Assembly: GCA_024867545.1 (NCBI GenBank)
Contig: JANFNE010000017.1
Location: forward strand, 87,001-151,000
Reading direction: 5' to 3'
Length of the DNA: 64,000 bases
Origin: Phytopythium helicoides
Lineage: Eukaryota; Oomycota; Peronosporomycetes; Pythiales; Pythiaceae
Part shown: piece by piece, positions 11,262 to 21,908 of the stretch
Layout of the letters: each line of letters starts with the position of its first letter
Position numbering within the stretch: the stretch's first letter is position 1
Position numbers and translations under genes: made by a program
Notes under the pieces: model-generated
Told to the model about the DNA's origin: nothing
The model's database searches: none
The model's input: only the letters and a program-made list of their open reading frames with translations

Positions 11262-11283
11262 AAGAGTGAATTGGGAAGTGAGC
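11262..11283 (-). promoter_or_regulatory. Inr + FPR core promoter of A2
   Basis: On the minus strand the sequence reads GCTCACTTCCCAATTCACTC, identical to that of A3-A6. Identity with the A3 upstream region stops just beyond this element. Confidence 0.75.
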
Positions 11284-12262
11284 GAGGGTAGCAATCGTGA
11301 AGGCGGTGCCTGCGGTGACATCATTTGGTCGTGTTGGCCGATATAGTTTACTCTTGACAGGACAGGAGAGTCTCCCAGCAGTACAAAGAGACTTCGTCAA
11401 CGCGTTGTAGTGCGCTCTGACCGTCAGTGTGAGTCTGTGCTTCAGAAGTGATCCTCAGAATTTGCTGCTAGCAGCCGTACCCATCCAGTCACGTCCAGTC
11501 TCACCTCGTTTACCATAAATTATTACTATGAATATTTTGATCTTTTAAAAACAAAGATTGTTGACATGTGCTGTCAAAAAATCACTGATACTAGTTATTT
11601 TAGTGACAGGCCCTCAATTTTTTCCAGCTGTTTGGTGACCGCAAGGGCTGAAACCGGTCAACGGACCCACATCGCGCGTCATCTCCGTGCCACCGCCATC
11701 AATCCCCCCAGCTGGTCCGAAAGATGCGCCACGCTCAAAATTTTAGCCTAGCCCAACCCAGCCCAACACCACTTGCGCGACCACACTCACCAAGATGGGG
11801 ATGGAGTGGTGTGAGCCAAAGCCCGCGAAGTGCTCGAGCATGTGCCAAAGGATTTTCGGCAGCTCTAGCTACGAAGACCACTGACAGACACAATTCAATC
11901 GCGCATTCTTTCATGTTTCCCCACCGCGGTGCTGTGCATGGGAACCAAAATGAACGCCATCCGTAGATCTCCACCCACCAACGGAGCAACAGCAAAGAAG
12001 ACGCGACGCGTTGAAGTGCTTGCGTGGGCGGTTCCACTGTCCGCAAAATTTTCAAAATTCCCGGTGAATGTTGAAGTTGCTTGGCTTCGAGTCGCGCATT
12101 GCGCTGCTCCTCCTCCCTCTGTTCGTGCCGAAGCGGCTGGCGACTCATGGACCAGTCTCCCAGCGACTACAGTGGTACCAGCCCAAGAAATTACCGTCAG
12201 CTGAATTATGACATATCGAAATACTAGCCAAACCGGATCCAAATCAAAGTGAGACCGCGGCC
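11284..12262. other. Divergent intergenic region between A2 and second GH81
   Basis: An AT-richer stretch (about 11510-11600) followed by ordinary sequence. Short open frames exist on both strands, for example 11929-12204, but none resembles a known protein. No clear initiator element was found just upstream of the GH81 ATG, so its promoter is unassigned. Confidence 0.45.
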
Positions 12263-14494
12263 ATGGCGCCTCGATCTTCGTGGCTCGCGGCGCTCGTGGC
12301 GCTCCTCGCCGTGCTCCTGGGGATCTGGCTGGCGTCTCCGCCCGCTCCTCAAGGCCCCAAGATCCTCAGCACTCGCTCCTCCTCGCTTTTGAAGCCTCTG
12401 GGGACCTCGAAACCGCCGCAGGAGCTGATTCCACCCAGCGACGCGCTCGGATCGCTCCTCCCGCCACGCTTCCTGGCCCCCGGGCTACTCGGGAAACGAG
12501 CAATTCCTACGAATGACTGGTGGGCTAACTGGATCGCATCCGCGGGCGCTGATGAAGCTGTCTCGCCGATATGGGCCAATCCGTTCGCACTGAAGCCGTT
12601 GCTGTCCTCCAAGCCGTTCGGACTCGCGGTCAGCTACCCCCACGCCACGAGGGCATTCGCAGACGTCGGGGTGGGGAACAAGGACTCCATCAAGTTCTAT
12701 CTTCACGGATTTGCAAGTGACGTCGTGTTTTCAGCAGCAGAGTTCTCGGCCCCATCGTTTGAAGTCGTGGACTGGGATGACTTTAGCGTTACGGCACGGT
12801 TCGCAGGCGGCGCCATGCACGCTGTGCTCGTCAGTGGCATGGCATTCGCAACTGTAAAGTATGCAGGTGCTACTCCAGTCTTCTCCTCGGTCCATTCGAT
12901 TGAGAGGGTGAATGGGGAGGCAGTGGCGCGTGAGTCGACGGTAACAGGCGACCGCTTCAAACTCCGCTTTAACAATGGTCGGACATGGATTCTTTACGCG
13001 TCAGAGGTACTTACCCTCCGACTGGTTGATCCATCTACGATGGAATCACTCCAGTCATTTACGGGGACGATGAGAGTGGCGTTGATTGAGGATACTCCCG
13101 ACCAAATTGACGTTTTTGATGCTTCCGCAAGCTGCGTCGTCGAAGGAGGAGTTGTGAACGTCGTGAACGAGGAAGAATTTGTCTTTCAGTGGAAGACGAG
13201 CGGAGATTGTACATCTGGTTTGATTCACTATGCTCACCTTCACCATTTGGACGCCATCGACGGCACAACTGTCAAAGTGCTTTCAGACATCTCAGTGTAT
13301 TCAACTACAAGAGGGCCAATGATGGGTATCTTGACGACAACACCAGACATTGAGTGGCATTTCAAGTATGGTGCAAGCTTTCCAATCGATTTCTATCCTC
13401 CTCGACGTCCAAGCTCGGTCGATATCGATGAGCAAAGGATCCTGAGTCACCTTATTGAAGACATTGATGCCGAGTGGTCGATCCCGCTGGCGGGAAGTTA
13501 CTACTTCAACGGAAAAGCTGCTCAAAAGTACGCGTCGCTGTGTCTGGTTGCAAATGACGAATCCATTGTCGGAGAAGACGGTTCATTGAAACAAAGGTGC
13601 CTGGAAAAGCTGCGTGGTGTGCTCACCCCATTCCTTGTAAACTCGTGGCGATTCAAACTCAACTACGACATGGTCTACCGCGGTATCGTGACTTCTGAAG
13701 CTTCGGAAACAGGAAACATCATTGCAGATTTCGGCAACGGAATGTACAATGACCATCATTACCATTACGGCTACTGGGTTGTGACGGCAGCTATTGTGAA
13801 CAAGCTGGATCCTACTTGGTCCGGTCTTAGCGCTCTGAATCGGATGACGAAATTCTTGATTCGCGACGTTGCCAATCCATCAGTTGATGACTGCAACTTT
13901 CCGAGGTTTCGGCATTTTGACTGGTTTCGAGGGCACTCGTATTCACACGGTGTGACACCGCTTGGTGACGGCAAGGATCAGGAAAGCTCGTCAGAAGACG
14001 TCAACTTTTTCTATGGTGTGGCTCTATTTGGCACTGCAACTGGCGATGAAGAGCTCGCTGCGCTTGGACGCCTCATGGTGCGCATATCAGCTCGAGCAAT
14101 TCAGACCTATTTCCTAATGGAGAGCGACAACAAGGCACACCCTGTGCAATTTCGAGGAAACAAGGTCGTGGGTATCCTGTTCGACAACAAGGTCGACTAC
14201 GGCACGTGGTTCAGTGCTGAAAAGCACGCAATTCACGGCATTCAGATGATCCCCTCGTCACCGATCAGCGAGTTTGTCCGGACCAAGCGATTTGTCACCG
14301 AGGAGTGGCAGGATGTACTATCCAACATCCCGATCGTCATGAATGAAGACGTGAGCAACCCTTGGCTGTCGCTACTTTACGTCAACTACGCGAGCGTGGA
14401 CAAACGCGCTGCATTCTCGGTGTTACAGCGCGTGGCTCTTGACGACGGTCTTTCTCGCACATGGGCGCTTTATATGGCGGCCACTCGGCCGTAG
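12263..14494 (+). CDS. GH81 endo-beta-1,3-glucanase, membrane-anchored form, intact
   Basis: A 743-aa intronless GH81 enzyme, closely related to the broken gene at 4936. The N-terminus has a hydrophobic helix (SWLAALVALLAVLLGIWLA) with no obvious signal-peptidase site, so it may be a type II signal anchor holding the enzyme at the cell surface. GH81 landmarks follow: AIPTNDWWANW (about residue 84), DFGNGMYNDHHYHYGYW (about 488-504, likely acid/base Asp), FRGHSYSHG and DGKDQESSSEDVNFFYG (about 566-582, catalytic Glu region), IHGIQMIP and the C-terminal SRTWALYMAATRP shared with the paralogue. It sits between the inverted transporter copies A2 and A3. Glucan cleavage next to sugar uptake genes suggests a functional cluster (inference). 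Confidence 0.93.
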   Translation: MAPRSSWLAALVALLAVLLGIWLASPPAPQGPKILSTRSSSLLKPLGTSKPPQELIPPSDALGSLLPPRFLAPGLLGKRAIPTNDWWANWIASAGADEAVSPIWANPFALKPLLSSKPFGLAVSYPHATRAFADVGVGNKDSIKFYLHGFASDVVFSAAEFSAPSFEVVDWDDFSVTARFAGGAMHAVLVSGMAFATVKYAGATPVFSSVHSIERVNGEAVARESTVTGDRFKLRFNNGRTWILYASEVLTLRLVDPSTMESLQSFTGTMRVALIEDTPDQIDVFDASASCVVEGGVVNVVNEEEFVFQWKTSGDCTSGLIHYAHLHHLDAIDGTTVKVLSDISVYSTTRGPMMGILTTTPDIEWHFKYGASFPIDFYPPRRPSSVDIDEQRILSHLIEDIDAEWSIPLAGSYYFNGKAAQKYASLCLVANDESIVGEDGSLKQRCLEKLRGVLTPFLVNSWRFKLNYDMVYRGIVTSEASETGNIIADFGNGMYNDHHYHYGYWVVTAAIVNKLDPTWSGLSALNRMTKFLIRDVANPSVDDCNFPRFRHFDWFRGHSYSHGVTPLGDGKDQESSSEDVNFFYGVALFGTATGDEELAALGRLMVRISARAIQTYFLMESDNKAHPVQFRGNKVVGILFDNKVDYGTWFSAEKHAIHGIQMIPSSPISEFVRTKRFVTEEWQDVLSNIPIVMNEDVSNPWLSLLYVNYASVDKRAAFSVLQRVALDDGLSRTWALYMAATRP

Positions 14495-15114
14495 CGAGCA
14501 GGCAATTGTTTAGCCGCAATTTGGCATCGGAAATGGAGGAGTTGAGGTCCATATCTGGCGAAAGATCTAAACTACAGTACGAGTTTTGGCTGAGTCAGTC
14601 AGAAGCGTTGCACTCGCTGACAGATCGGTGTTGCGCAGCATCTGTCCTACCCCGAATGCGCAAAGAGACGCGTTGACATCTTCAACCTGCTCTTGAACGG
14701 TCAAAATTTTCAAAAGAGCAGGAGTGACATCTGCATGATGGCCCATCACACGATTCGGTTGCTTGGTGCCGGTGCAATGCACCATTGCGTCTCTATGCTG
14801 TGTGGTACTGCTCGGACACATAGATATGAAAAAGCTGGCACCACCGTGATTTTCTCTTCAAGATAGCTACTGGTCCAACGCGTGATGGTAGCTTCAAGCT
14901 AGGTATGTATGCACCCACTTGCATTGACAGAAAGGTACAACCGCTGTCACCCGCGCACAGCGTCGCCACCGAAGTGCAAGCGCAAGGGGGCGAAAGGCCA
15001 AATTTTTGGAGGCGCCGACCAGACCAGAACTCAATTGCTGTCGCCACTGCTCATCTGCTACGATTCGGCTACGAGGAGAAGGTACGACGCACATTTGCGC
15101 ATCTGCTCTGCCTA

Positions 15115-15166
15115 CCTACTGCGGTTACCTACTGCGGTTACCTACTGCGGTTACCTTCTGCGGTCA
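15115..15166 (+). repeat. 13-bp tandem repeat, four units (A3 spacer)
   Basis: Units of CCTACTGCGGTTA at 15115, 15128 and 15141, then a degenerate fourth unit ending in GGTCA. The same array is present before A4 but is contracted to one unit before A5 and A6. Confidence 0.85.
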
Positions 15167-15401
15167 ACGGAGTTCAAGTGGGTCAAGAGCAGAGCAGAAG
15201 GAACCCAGCCTCTCATCTCCGGTGAGGGGCGGGAACGAGTGAGGCGCCTTCGTCTCGATGCAGAGCTGAAGTTGCACCGTGATATGAAAAGTTGCTCCCT
15301 CGGATCCCGACTTGCTCAGCCGTCCTGATGTGTAGATACATGTGTCTGAGATCGGCGAACCTAAGCAAGCAAAGCGTAGTCTCAAAACGTGGAGGAGCAT
15401 A

Positions 15402-15442
15402 AGCAGCAGCAGCAGCACCAGCAGCAGCAGCAACAACAACAA
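15402..15442 (+). repeat. CAG/CAA microsatellite (A3 spacer)
   Basis: Imperfect run of CAG followed by CAA triplets, non-coding by position. It recurs in each array A spacer with small length and sequence differences. Confidence 0.8.
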
Positions 15443-16074
15443 AGAAGTTGGCAACGCACAACACACTCAGCATTCGCAGCCAGGAAGCAGGCACCGACGT
15501 GCCGGTGTTTGGTACAACACACGTACCCTCCATACAATCGTCCGAGCTGGTCAGTGTCAATGACTTGTGCTTCATGGAACTTGCAGCTACTCATCATCGT
15601 CACCACTCGCTGACTGGGACCCAGTGCTCTGCTCCAACGAAAAATCTGAACGAAAATTTCGTCCATACAAATGGAGATGGGAATCTGTCACCGAGGTGAC
15701 AACCGTGGCACTCGCTGTCAGTCAATGCGCCGAAGAGCCGTTGAAGAACGTGCACAGCGGCTTGCATATTGTCTCAAGGACCTTGCCAGACTCATACTCT
15801 CGAGGTTGGTGCACTTGGAAAGCTTGGAAAGTGGGTACTGTACAGTGAGATCCGAGCGCAGAGCGCAGAGCGTAGAGGGCAGAGGGCAGAGGCGACCTAC
15901 AGGAGTACTCTTTGGCAGGCAGCATAGGTGACGGGCCACCAATGCCGATCAGAAGCCACGCCGCTAGGCACCGAGAGTAGCAAAGGCTTGCGCCAAACTC
16001 GCTTGTGAAATCTCGACCTGTCTTCACAAACCGCCTTTCTAAAGACCGACCCGATCGACTCCCGCCATCAGCTC

Positions 16075-16096
16075 GCTCACTTCCCAATTCACTCTT
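16075..16096 (+). promoter_or_regulatory. Inr + FPR core promoter of A3
   Basis: GCTCACTTCCCAATTCACTC lies about 80 bp before the ATG at 16164. The start of the sequence shared with A2 lies immediately upstream. Confidence 0.75.
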
Positions 16097-16163
16097 CCCC
16101 ACTCAAGCATCCACAGCACCAGTCACTGCTGCCGTCGTCGTCCACTGTCTCGACTCGACCAAC

Positions 16164-17630
16164 ATGCCTGCTGCCAAGGACGCCAAGGACATCGAGGTCG
16201 GCACACCCGGCTACGATGCATACAACTCGCCCAAGCCCGACGAGCTCGACCTCCAGGAAGGAGAGCGTCCGCTGCGTGGAGCCTCCATCCCCATGCTCAT
16301 GGCCATCTCCTTCCCGCGTCTCGCCATCCAGATGGCCTGGTCGGCTCAGTGGGCTGCGCTCGGACCCTACCTCAGCTCCATGATGCCCAACTTCGCCGTG
16401 CAGCTCACGCAGGTCATCGGTCCCGCCACGGGTATCATCGTCGGTCCCGCCGCCGGTGTCTTCAGTGACCGCAGCACCAACAAGTGGGGTCGTCGTCGTC
16501 CGTACCTCGTCTACGCCGGTATCGCCAGTGTCATCTGTTGGACGCTCATGGGCTACACCCGTCAAATCGGCGAGTCGCTCGGTGACGTCGGCTCAGGAAA
16601 AGACGGAGAGGTGACCCACCGCACGTGGACGGCCTTCTTCATGGTCATCTTTTATGCATGGATGGACATCACCGTCAACGTCGTGCAGACGCCCATGTTC
16701 CTGATGATCGCCGACTTTGCGGGAGACCGCCAGACGCTCGGTGCCTCCATTGGTCAGGGATGGTCGCTGCTCGGCTCCATCATGATTGCCGGTTACATCG
16801 AGTTCTTCGGTGCTGCTCACCTGACGCTACGTTGGTTCCTCTTCATGCTCTCGGTCTGCATGGTCGTCACGGTGGTTGTGTCGTGCGTGGTCGGCAAGGA
16901 GACGCCGCTGGACCCCTCGGCGCTCGAGGAGAAGTCGACGGCGAAGCAGATTGCCGAGGCTTTTGGTGCTATCTACACGGGTCTGCGCACGCTTCCCGGT
17001 CCGCTCATCGTCTACTGCGTCGTCTTCTTCTGTGTCGAGTACGGCTACACGGCGTACAACGGCAACAAGGGTCAGTTCTTCGGTCTCGTCGTGTACGATG
17101 GCGAGTCGGAGGGTGCCGACTGTGGCGACAACTGCACACAGGCTCAGGACGACTACAACCATGGTGTCCGCGTTGCCGGTGGCCGCACGGATCTGTTCTT
17201 CAACATTGCGGGTTACCTGTTCTCGTGGGCCCTGCCGTTCCTCGTCAAGAAGTTCGGCGCCAAGTGGATCCTCATCATCTCGCTCGTGCCGCAGTCGCTG
17301 CTCATGGTCATGGCGTTCTGCAAGGTCGTGGCCATCGACGTGCTCATTGTGGTGCTCACCACCATGTCGCAGACGACCGTGTTCGCGCTGTTGGTGCCAA
17401 TCATCATCCACGTGTTCGGTGACAAGGTCGAGATTGGCATGTACGTGGGTGCGCTGAACTCTGCGCAGTGCCTGGGTCCAGCTGCTCAACTTCATCATTG
17501 GTGCGGCGCTCGTGGAGACGTCTATGGGTTACAAGTTGCCGGTGTTCATTGGTGGCGTCATGAGTTTCTGTGGTGTGGTCATCGGCATCTTCTTCCTCAA
17601 GATCAAGATGTACTCGCTATAATTGTGTAG
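16164..17630 (+). pseudogene. GPH/SUT-like sugar transporter, array A copy 3 (A3), C-terminal frameshift
   Basis: Identical in type to A2 up to ALNSAQCLG. There an extra T at about 17477 (CTGGGTCCAG where the other copies have CTGGGCCAG) shifts the frame. The last roughly 50 residues, covering the end of TM11 and TM12, are replaced by a hydrophilic tail ending in LPQDQDVLAIIV. The original final codons still exist out of frame up to 17622. The start at 16164 matches the other A copies; the open frame from 16005 begins upstream of the core promoter. Loss of the last helix would probably prevent folding. The inserted base is not in a long homopolymer, which makes a true mutation somewhat more likely than for A5. 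Confidence 0.8.
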
Positions 17631-18377
17631 TCACGATTGTCTGCGGGTGCTCCATCATTTAGGTAACAATGTTTTCTGCTTAGTGCGTGAATCCTCATGT
17701 CGTAAATTGTTTTTGAATTCATGAGAGACTTGCTTTACAGTATCTCGAATCGATGAAAATCGTGTCTTTTCTTGTGTCCCGAATGAATATAAGTTCGATG
17801 TGGTAGTATGGTGCGACTGGTGGTACTGCTGCATTGCTCTGTTGCAAGTGTGCACTGCGCGACTTCTCTATCACTATCGACTGCAACGTGCTGAATTCAT
17901 CATATCAAGTCAAGGACTCTCAGTCAGCAGATGTCACCCTCGCGAAGATTTGCTATCCGACAGGAACATTCATCGCCGATGATTCTCTTTCGACCAAACG
18001 TCAGCTTTTCTTTTACTACTAAACTTTCAGAAGCCTTGCACCACCTCAAACTTCTCAAACTTTTGTGGTACTGCTCGGACACATGGATATGAAAAAGCTG
18101 GCACCACCGTGATTTTCTCTCCAAGATAGCTACTGGTCCAACGCGTGATGGTAGCTTCAAGCTAGGTATGTATGCACCCACTTGCATTGACAGAAAGGTA
18201 CAACCGCTGTCACCCGCGCACAGCGTCGCCACCGAAGTGCAAGCGCAAGGGGGCGAAAGGCCAAATTTTTGGAGGCGCCGACCAGACCAGAACTCAATTG
18301 CTGTCGCCACTGCTCATCTGCTACGATTCGGCTACGAGGAGAAGGTACGACGCACATTTGCGCATCTGCTCTGCCTA

Positions 18378-18429
18378 CCTACTGCGGTTACCTACTGCGG
18401 TTACCTACTGCGGTTACCTTCTGCGGTCA
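18378..18429 (+). repeat. 13-bp tandem repeat, four units (A4 spacer)
   Basis: Same CCTACTGCGGTTA units as at 15115, again with three perfect units and one degenerate unit. Confidence 0.85.
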
Positions 18430-18663
18430 ACGGAGTTCAAGTGGGTCAAGAGCAGAGCAGAAGGAACCCAGCCTCTCATCTCCGGTGAGGAGCGGGAACG
18501 AGTGTGGCGCCTTCGTCTCGATGCAGAGCTGAAGTTGCACCATGATATGAAAAGTTGCTCCCTCGGGTCCCGACTTGCTCAGTCGTCCTGATGTGTAGAT
18601 ACATGTGTCTGAGATCGGCGAACCTAAGTAAGCAAAATGTAGTCTCAACGCGTGGAGGAGCGA

Positions 18664-18695
<32 letters not shown>

Positions 18696-18710
18696 ACAAC
18701 AACTACAAAG
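18664..18710 (+). repeat. CAG/CAA microsatellite (A4 spacer)
   Basis: Run of CAG interrupted by CAA, 1-2 triplets different from the A3 tract. Confidence 0.75.
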
Positions 18711-19332
18711 AAGATGGCAACGCACAACACACTCAGCATTCCCAGCCAGGAACCAGGCACCGACGTGCTGGTGTTTGGTACATGTACCCTCGGTACAATC
18801 GTCCGAGCTAGTTAGTGTCAATGAATTGCGCTTCATGGAACTTGCAGCTACTCATCATCGTTACCACTCGCTGACTGGGACCCAGTGCTCTGCTCCAACG
18901 AAAAATCTGAACGAAAATTTCGTCCAAACAAATGGAGATGGGAATCTGTCACCGAGTTGACAACCGTGGCACTCGCTGTCAGTCAATGCGCCGAAGAGCC
19001 GTTGAAGAACGTGCACAGCGGCTTGCATATTGTCTCAAGGACCTTGGCAGACTCATACTCTTGAGGTTGGTGCACTTGGTGCACTTGGAAAGTGGGTACT
19101 GTACAGTGCGATCCGAGCGCAGAGGGCAGAGGCGGCCTACAGGAAACAGGAGTGCTCTTTGGCAGGCAGCATAGGTGACGGCCCACCAACGTCGATCAGA
19201 AGCCACGCCGCTGGGCACCGAGAGTAACAAAGGCTTGCGCCAAACTCGCTTGTGAAATCTCGACCTGTCTTCGTAAATTGCTTTTCTAAAGACCGAGCAG
19301 ACCCCGACCCGATCGACTCCCGCCATCAGCTC

Positions 19333-19354
19333 GCTCACTTCCCAATTCACTCTT
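19333..19354 (+). promoter_or_regulatory. Inr + FPR core promoter of A4
   Basis: Same initiator and flanking element as A3. The 5' leader after it differs slightly, with an added ACTCCCTCC stretch. Confidence 0.75.
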
Positions 19355-19431
19355 CTCCACTCAAGTAACTCCCTCCCTCCACAGCACCAGTCACTGTTGC
19401 CGTCGTCGTCTACTGTCTCAGCTCGACCAAC

Positions 19432-20889
19432 ATGCCTGCTGCCAAGGACGCCAAGGACATCGAGGTCGGCACGCCCGGCTACGATGCATACAACTCGCCT
19501 AAGCCCGACGAACTCGACCTCCAGGAAGGAGAGCGTCCGCTGCGTGGAGCCTCCATCCCCATGCTCATGGCCATCTCCTTCCCGCGTCTCGCCATCCAGA
19601 TGGCCTGGTCGGCTCAGTGGGCCGCGCTCGGACCCTACCTCAGCTCCATGATGCCCAACTTCGCCGTGCAGCTCACGCAGGTCATCGGTCCCGCCACGGG
19701 TATCATCGTCGGTCCCGCCGCCGGTGTCTTCAGTGACCGCAGCACCAACAAGTGGGGTCGTCGTCGTCCGTACCTCGTCTACGCCGGTATCGCCAGTGTC
19801 ATCTGCTGGACGCTCATGGGCTACACCCGTGAGATTGGCGAGTCGCTCGGTGACGTCGGCTCGGGAAAAGACGGAGAAGTGACCCACCGCACGTGGACGG
19901 CCTTCTTCATGGTCATCTTCTATGCATGGATGGATATCACCGTCAACGTCGTGCAGACGCCCATGTTCCTGATGATCGCCGACTTTGCTGGAGACCGCCA
20001 GACGCTCGGTGCCTCCATTGGTCAGGGATGGTCGCTGCTCGGCTCCATCATGATCGCTGGTTACATCGAGTTCTTCGGTGCTGCTCACCTGACGCTACGT
20101 TGGTTCCTCTTCATGCTCTCGGTCTGCATGGTCATCACGGTGATTGTGTCATGCGTGGTCGGCAAGGAGACGCCGCTGGACCCTTCAGCGCTCGAGGAGA
20201 AGTCGACGGCGAAGCAGATTGCGGAGGCTTTTGGTGCTATCTACACGGGTCTGCGCACGCTTCCCGGTCCGCTCATCGTCTACTGCGTCGTCTTCTTCTG
20301 TGTCGAGTACGGCTACACGGCGTACAACGGCAACAAGGGTCAGTTCTTCGGTCTCGTCGTATATGGCGGCGAGTCGGAGGGTGCCGACTGTGGCGACAAC
20401 TGCACACAGGCTCAGGACGACTACAACCATGGTGTCCGCGTTGCCGGTGGCCGCACGGATCTGTTCTTCAACATTGCGGGTTACCTGTTCTCGTGGGCCC
20501 TGCCGTTCCTCGTCAAGAAGTTCGGCGCCAAGTGGGTCCTCATCATCTCGCTCGTGCCGCAGTCGCTGCTCATGGTCATGGCGTTCTGCAAGGTCGTGGC
20601 CATCGATGTGCTCATCGTGGTGCTCACCACCATGTCGCAGACGACCGTGTTCGCGCTGTTGGTGCCAATCATCATCCACGTGTTCGGTGACAAGGTCGAG
20701 ATCGGCATGTACGTGGGTGCGCTGAACTCTGCGCAGTGCCTGGGCCAGCTGCTCAACTTCATCATTGGTGCGGCGCTCGTGGAGACGTCTATGGGTTACA
20801 AGTTGCCGGTGTTCATTGGTGGCGTCATGAGTTTCTGTGGCGTGATCATCGGCATCTTCTTCCTCAAGGTCAAGATGTACTCGCTATAA
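19432..20889 (+). CDS. GPH/SUT-like sugar transporter, array A copy 4 (A4)
   Basis: An intact 485-aa, intronless copy. It differs from A2/A3 at a few residues: E for Q in GYTREIGES, VITVIVSCVVG, YGGESEG instead of YDGESEG, KWVLIIS, and a K for I replacement in the final helix (LKVKMYSL). These define the A4-A6 subtype. The unit length to the next copy (ATG to ATG) is 3213 bp. Confidence 0.92.
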   Translation: MPAAKDAKDIEVGTPGYDAYNSPKPDELDLQEGERPLRGASIPMLMAISFPRLAIQMAWSAQWAALGPYLSSMMPNFAVQLTQVIGPATGIIVGPAAGVFSDRSTNKWGRRRPYLVYAGIASVICWTLMGYTREIGESLGDVGSGKDGEVTHRTWTAFFMVIFYAWMDITVNVVQTPMFLMIADFAGDRQTLGASIGQGWSLLGSIMIAGYIEFFGAAHLTLRWFLFMLSVCMVITVIVSCVVGKETPLDPSALEEKSTAKQIAEAFGAIYTGLRTLPGPLIVYCVVFFCVEYGYTAYNGNKGQFFGLVVYGGESEGADCGDNCTQAQDDYNHGVRVAGGRTDLFFNIAGYLFSWALPFLVKKFGAKWVLIISLVPQSLLMVMAFCKVVAIDVLIVVLTTMSQTTVFALLVPIIIHVFGDKVEIGMYVGALNSAQCLGQLLNFIIGAALVETSMGYKLPVFIGGVMSFCGVIIGIFFLKVKMYSL

Positions 20890-21876
20890 TCGTGTAGTCA
20901 CGATTGTCGGCGGGTGCTCCATCATTTAGGTAACAACGTTTTCTGCTTAGTGCGTGAATCCTCGTGTCGTAAATTGTTTTGAAATTCATGAGAGACTTGC
21001 TTTATCTCGAATCGATGAAAATCGTGTCTTTTCTTGTGTTCTGAATGAATACAAGTTCGAGTTGGTGCTGTGGTGCAACTGGTGGTACTGCTGCATTGCT
21101 CTGTTGCAAGTGTTCGCTGCGCGACTTCTCTGTCGCTATCGACTGCTACGTGCAGATTTCATAATATTATGTCGAGGACTCTCAGTCAGCAGATTTCACC
21201 GTCGCGAAGATTTGCTATTCAACAGGAACATCCATCGCCGCCGATTCTCGTTCGACCAACCATCAGTTTTTCTTTTACTATTGCTCTCAGAATCCTTACA
21301 CCACCACTTCAAAGTATGCTCTGTGGTAATGCCCGGACACATGGATATGAAAAAGCTGGCACCACCGTGATTTTCTCTAAGATAGCTACTGGTCCAACGC
21401 ATGGTGGCAGCTTCAAGCTAGGTATGCACCCACTTGCATTGACAGAAAGGTACAACCGCTGTCACCCGCTCACAGCGTCACCACCGAAGTGCAAGCGCAA
21501 GGGGGCGAAAGGCCAAATTTTTGGAGGCGCCGACCAGACCAGAACTCAATTGCTGTCGCCACTGCTCATCTGCTACGATTCGGCTACGAGGAGAAGGTAC
21601 GACGCACATTTGCGCATCTGCACTGCCTACCTACTGCGGTCAACGGAGTTCAAGTGGGTCAAGAGCAGAGCAGAAGGAACCCAGCCTCTCATCACCGGCG
21701 AGGAGCGGGAACGAGTGTGGCGCCTTCGTCTCGATGCAGAGCTGAAGTTGCACCATGATATGAAAAGTTGCTCCCTCGGGTCCCGACTTGCTCAGTCGTC
21801 CTGATGTGTAGATACATGTGTCTGAGATCGGCGAACCTAAGTAAGCAAAATGTAGTCTCAACGCGTGGAGGAGCGA

Positions 21877-21908
<32 letters not shown>

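Larger units (their letters stand above)
14495..16074. other. Spacer upstream of A3, first partial unit of the array A repeat
   Basis: From about 14801 on, this is a copy of the spacer that precedes A4, A5 and A6. It lacks the first roughly 440 bp of that spacer, so the repeat junction with the GH81 3' flank lies near 14800. It holds a 13-bp tandem repeat and a CAG-rich tract (listed separately). The open frames here look like by-products of low-complexity sequence. Confidence 0.6.
17631..19332. repeat. Array A spacer between A3 and A4
   Basis: The 3' flank of A3 plus the upstream region of A4, part of the tandem duplication unit (about 1.80 kb to the next ATG). It matches the later spacers with scattered substitutions and small indels, so it is the most diverged of the full units. 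Confidence 0.75.

Noticed and set aside
18652..18960. Poly-Gln open frames in array A spacers
   Set aside because: They are produced by the CAG/CAA microsatellite; the remaining residues have no protein character, and they precede the core promoter of the transporter.
21070..21804. 244-codon open frame in the A4-A5 spacer, repeated at 24284-25018
   Set aside because: It lies in the upstream region of the next transporter, is not open in the more diverged spacers at full length, crosses repeat tracts and resembles no protein. Its conservation only reflects recent duplication of the DNA.
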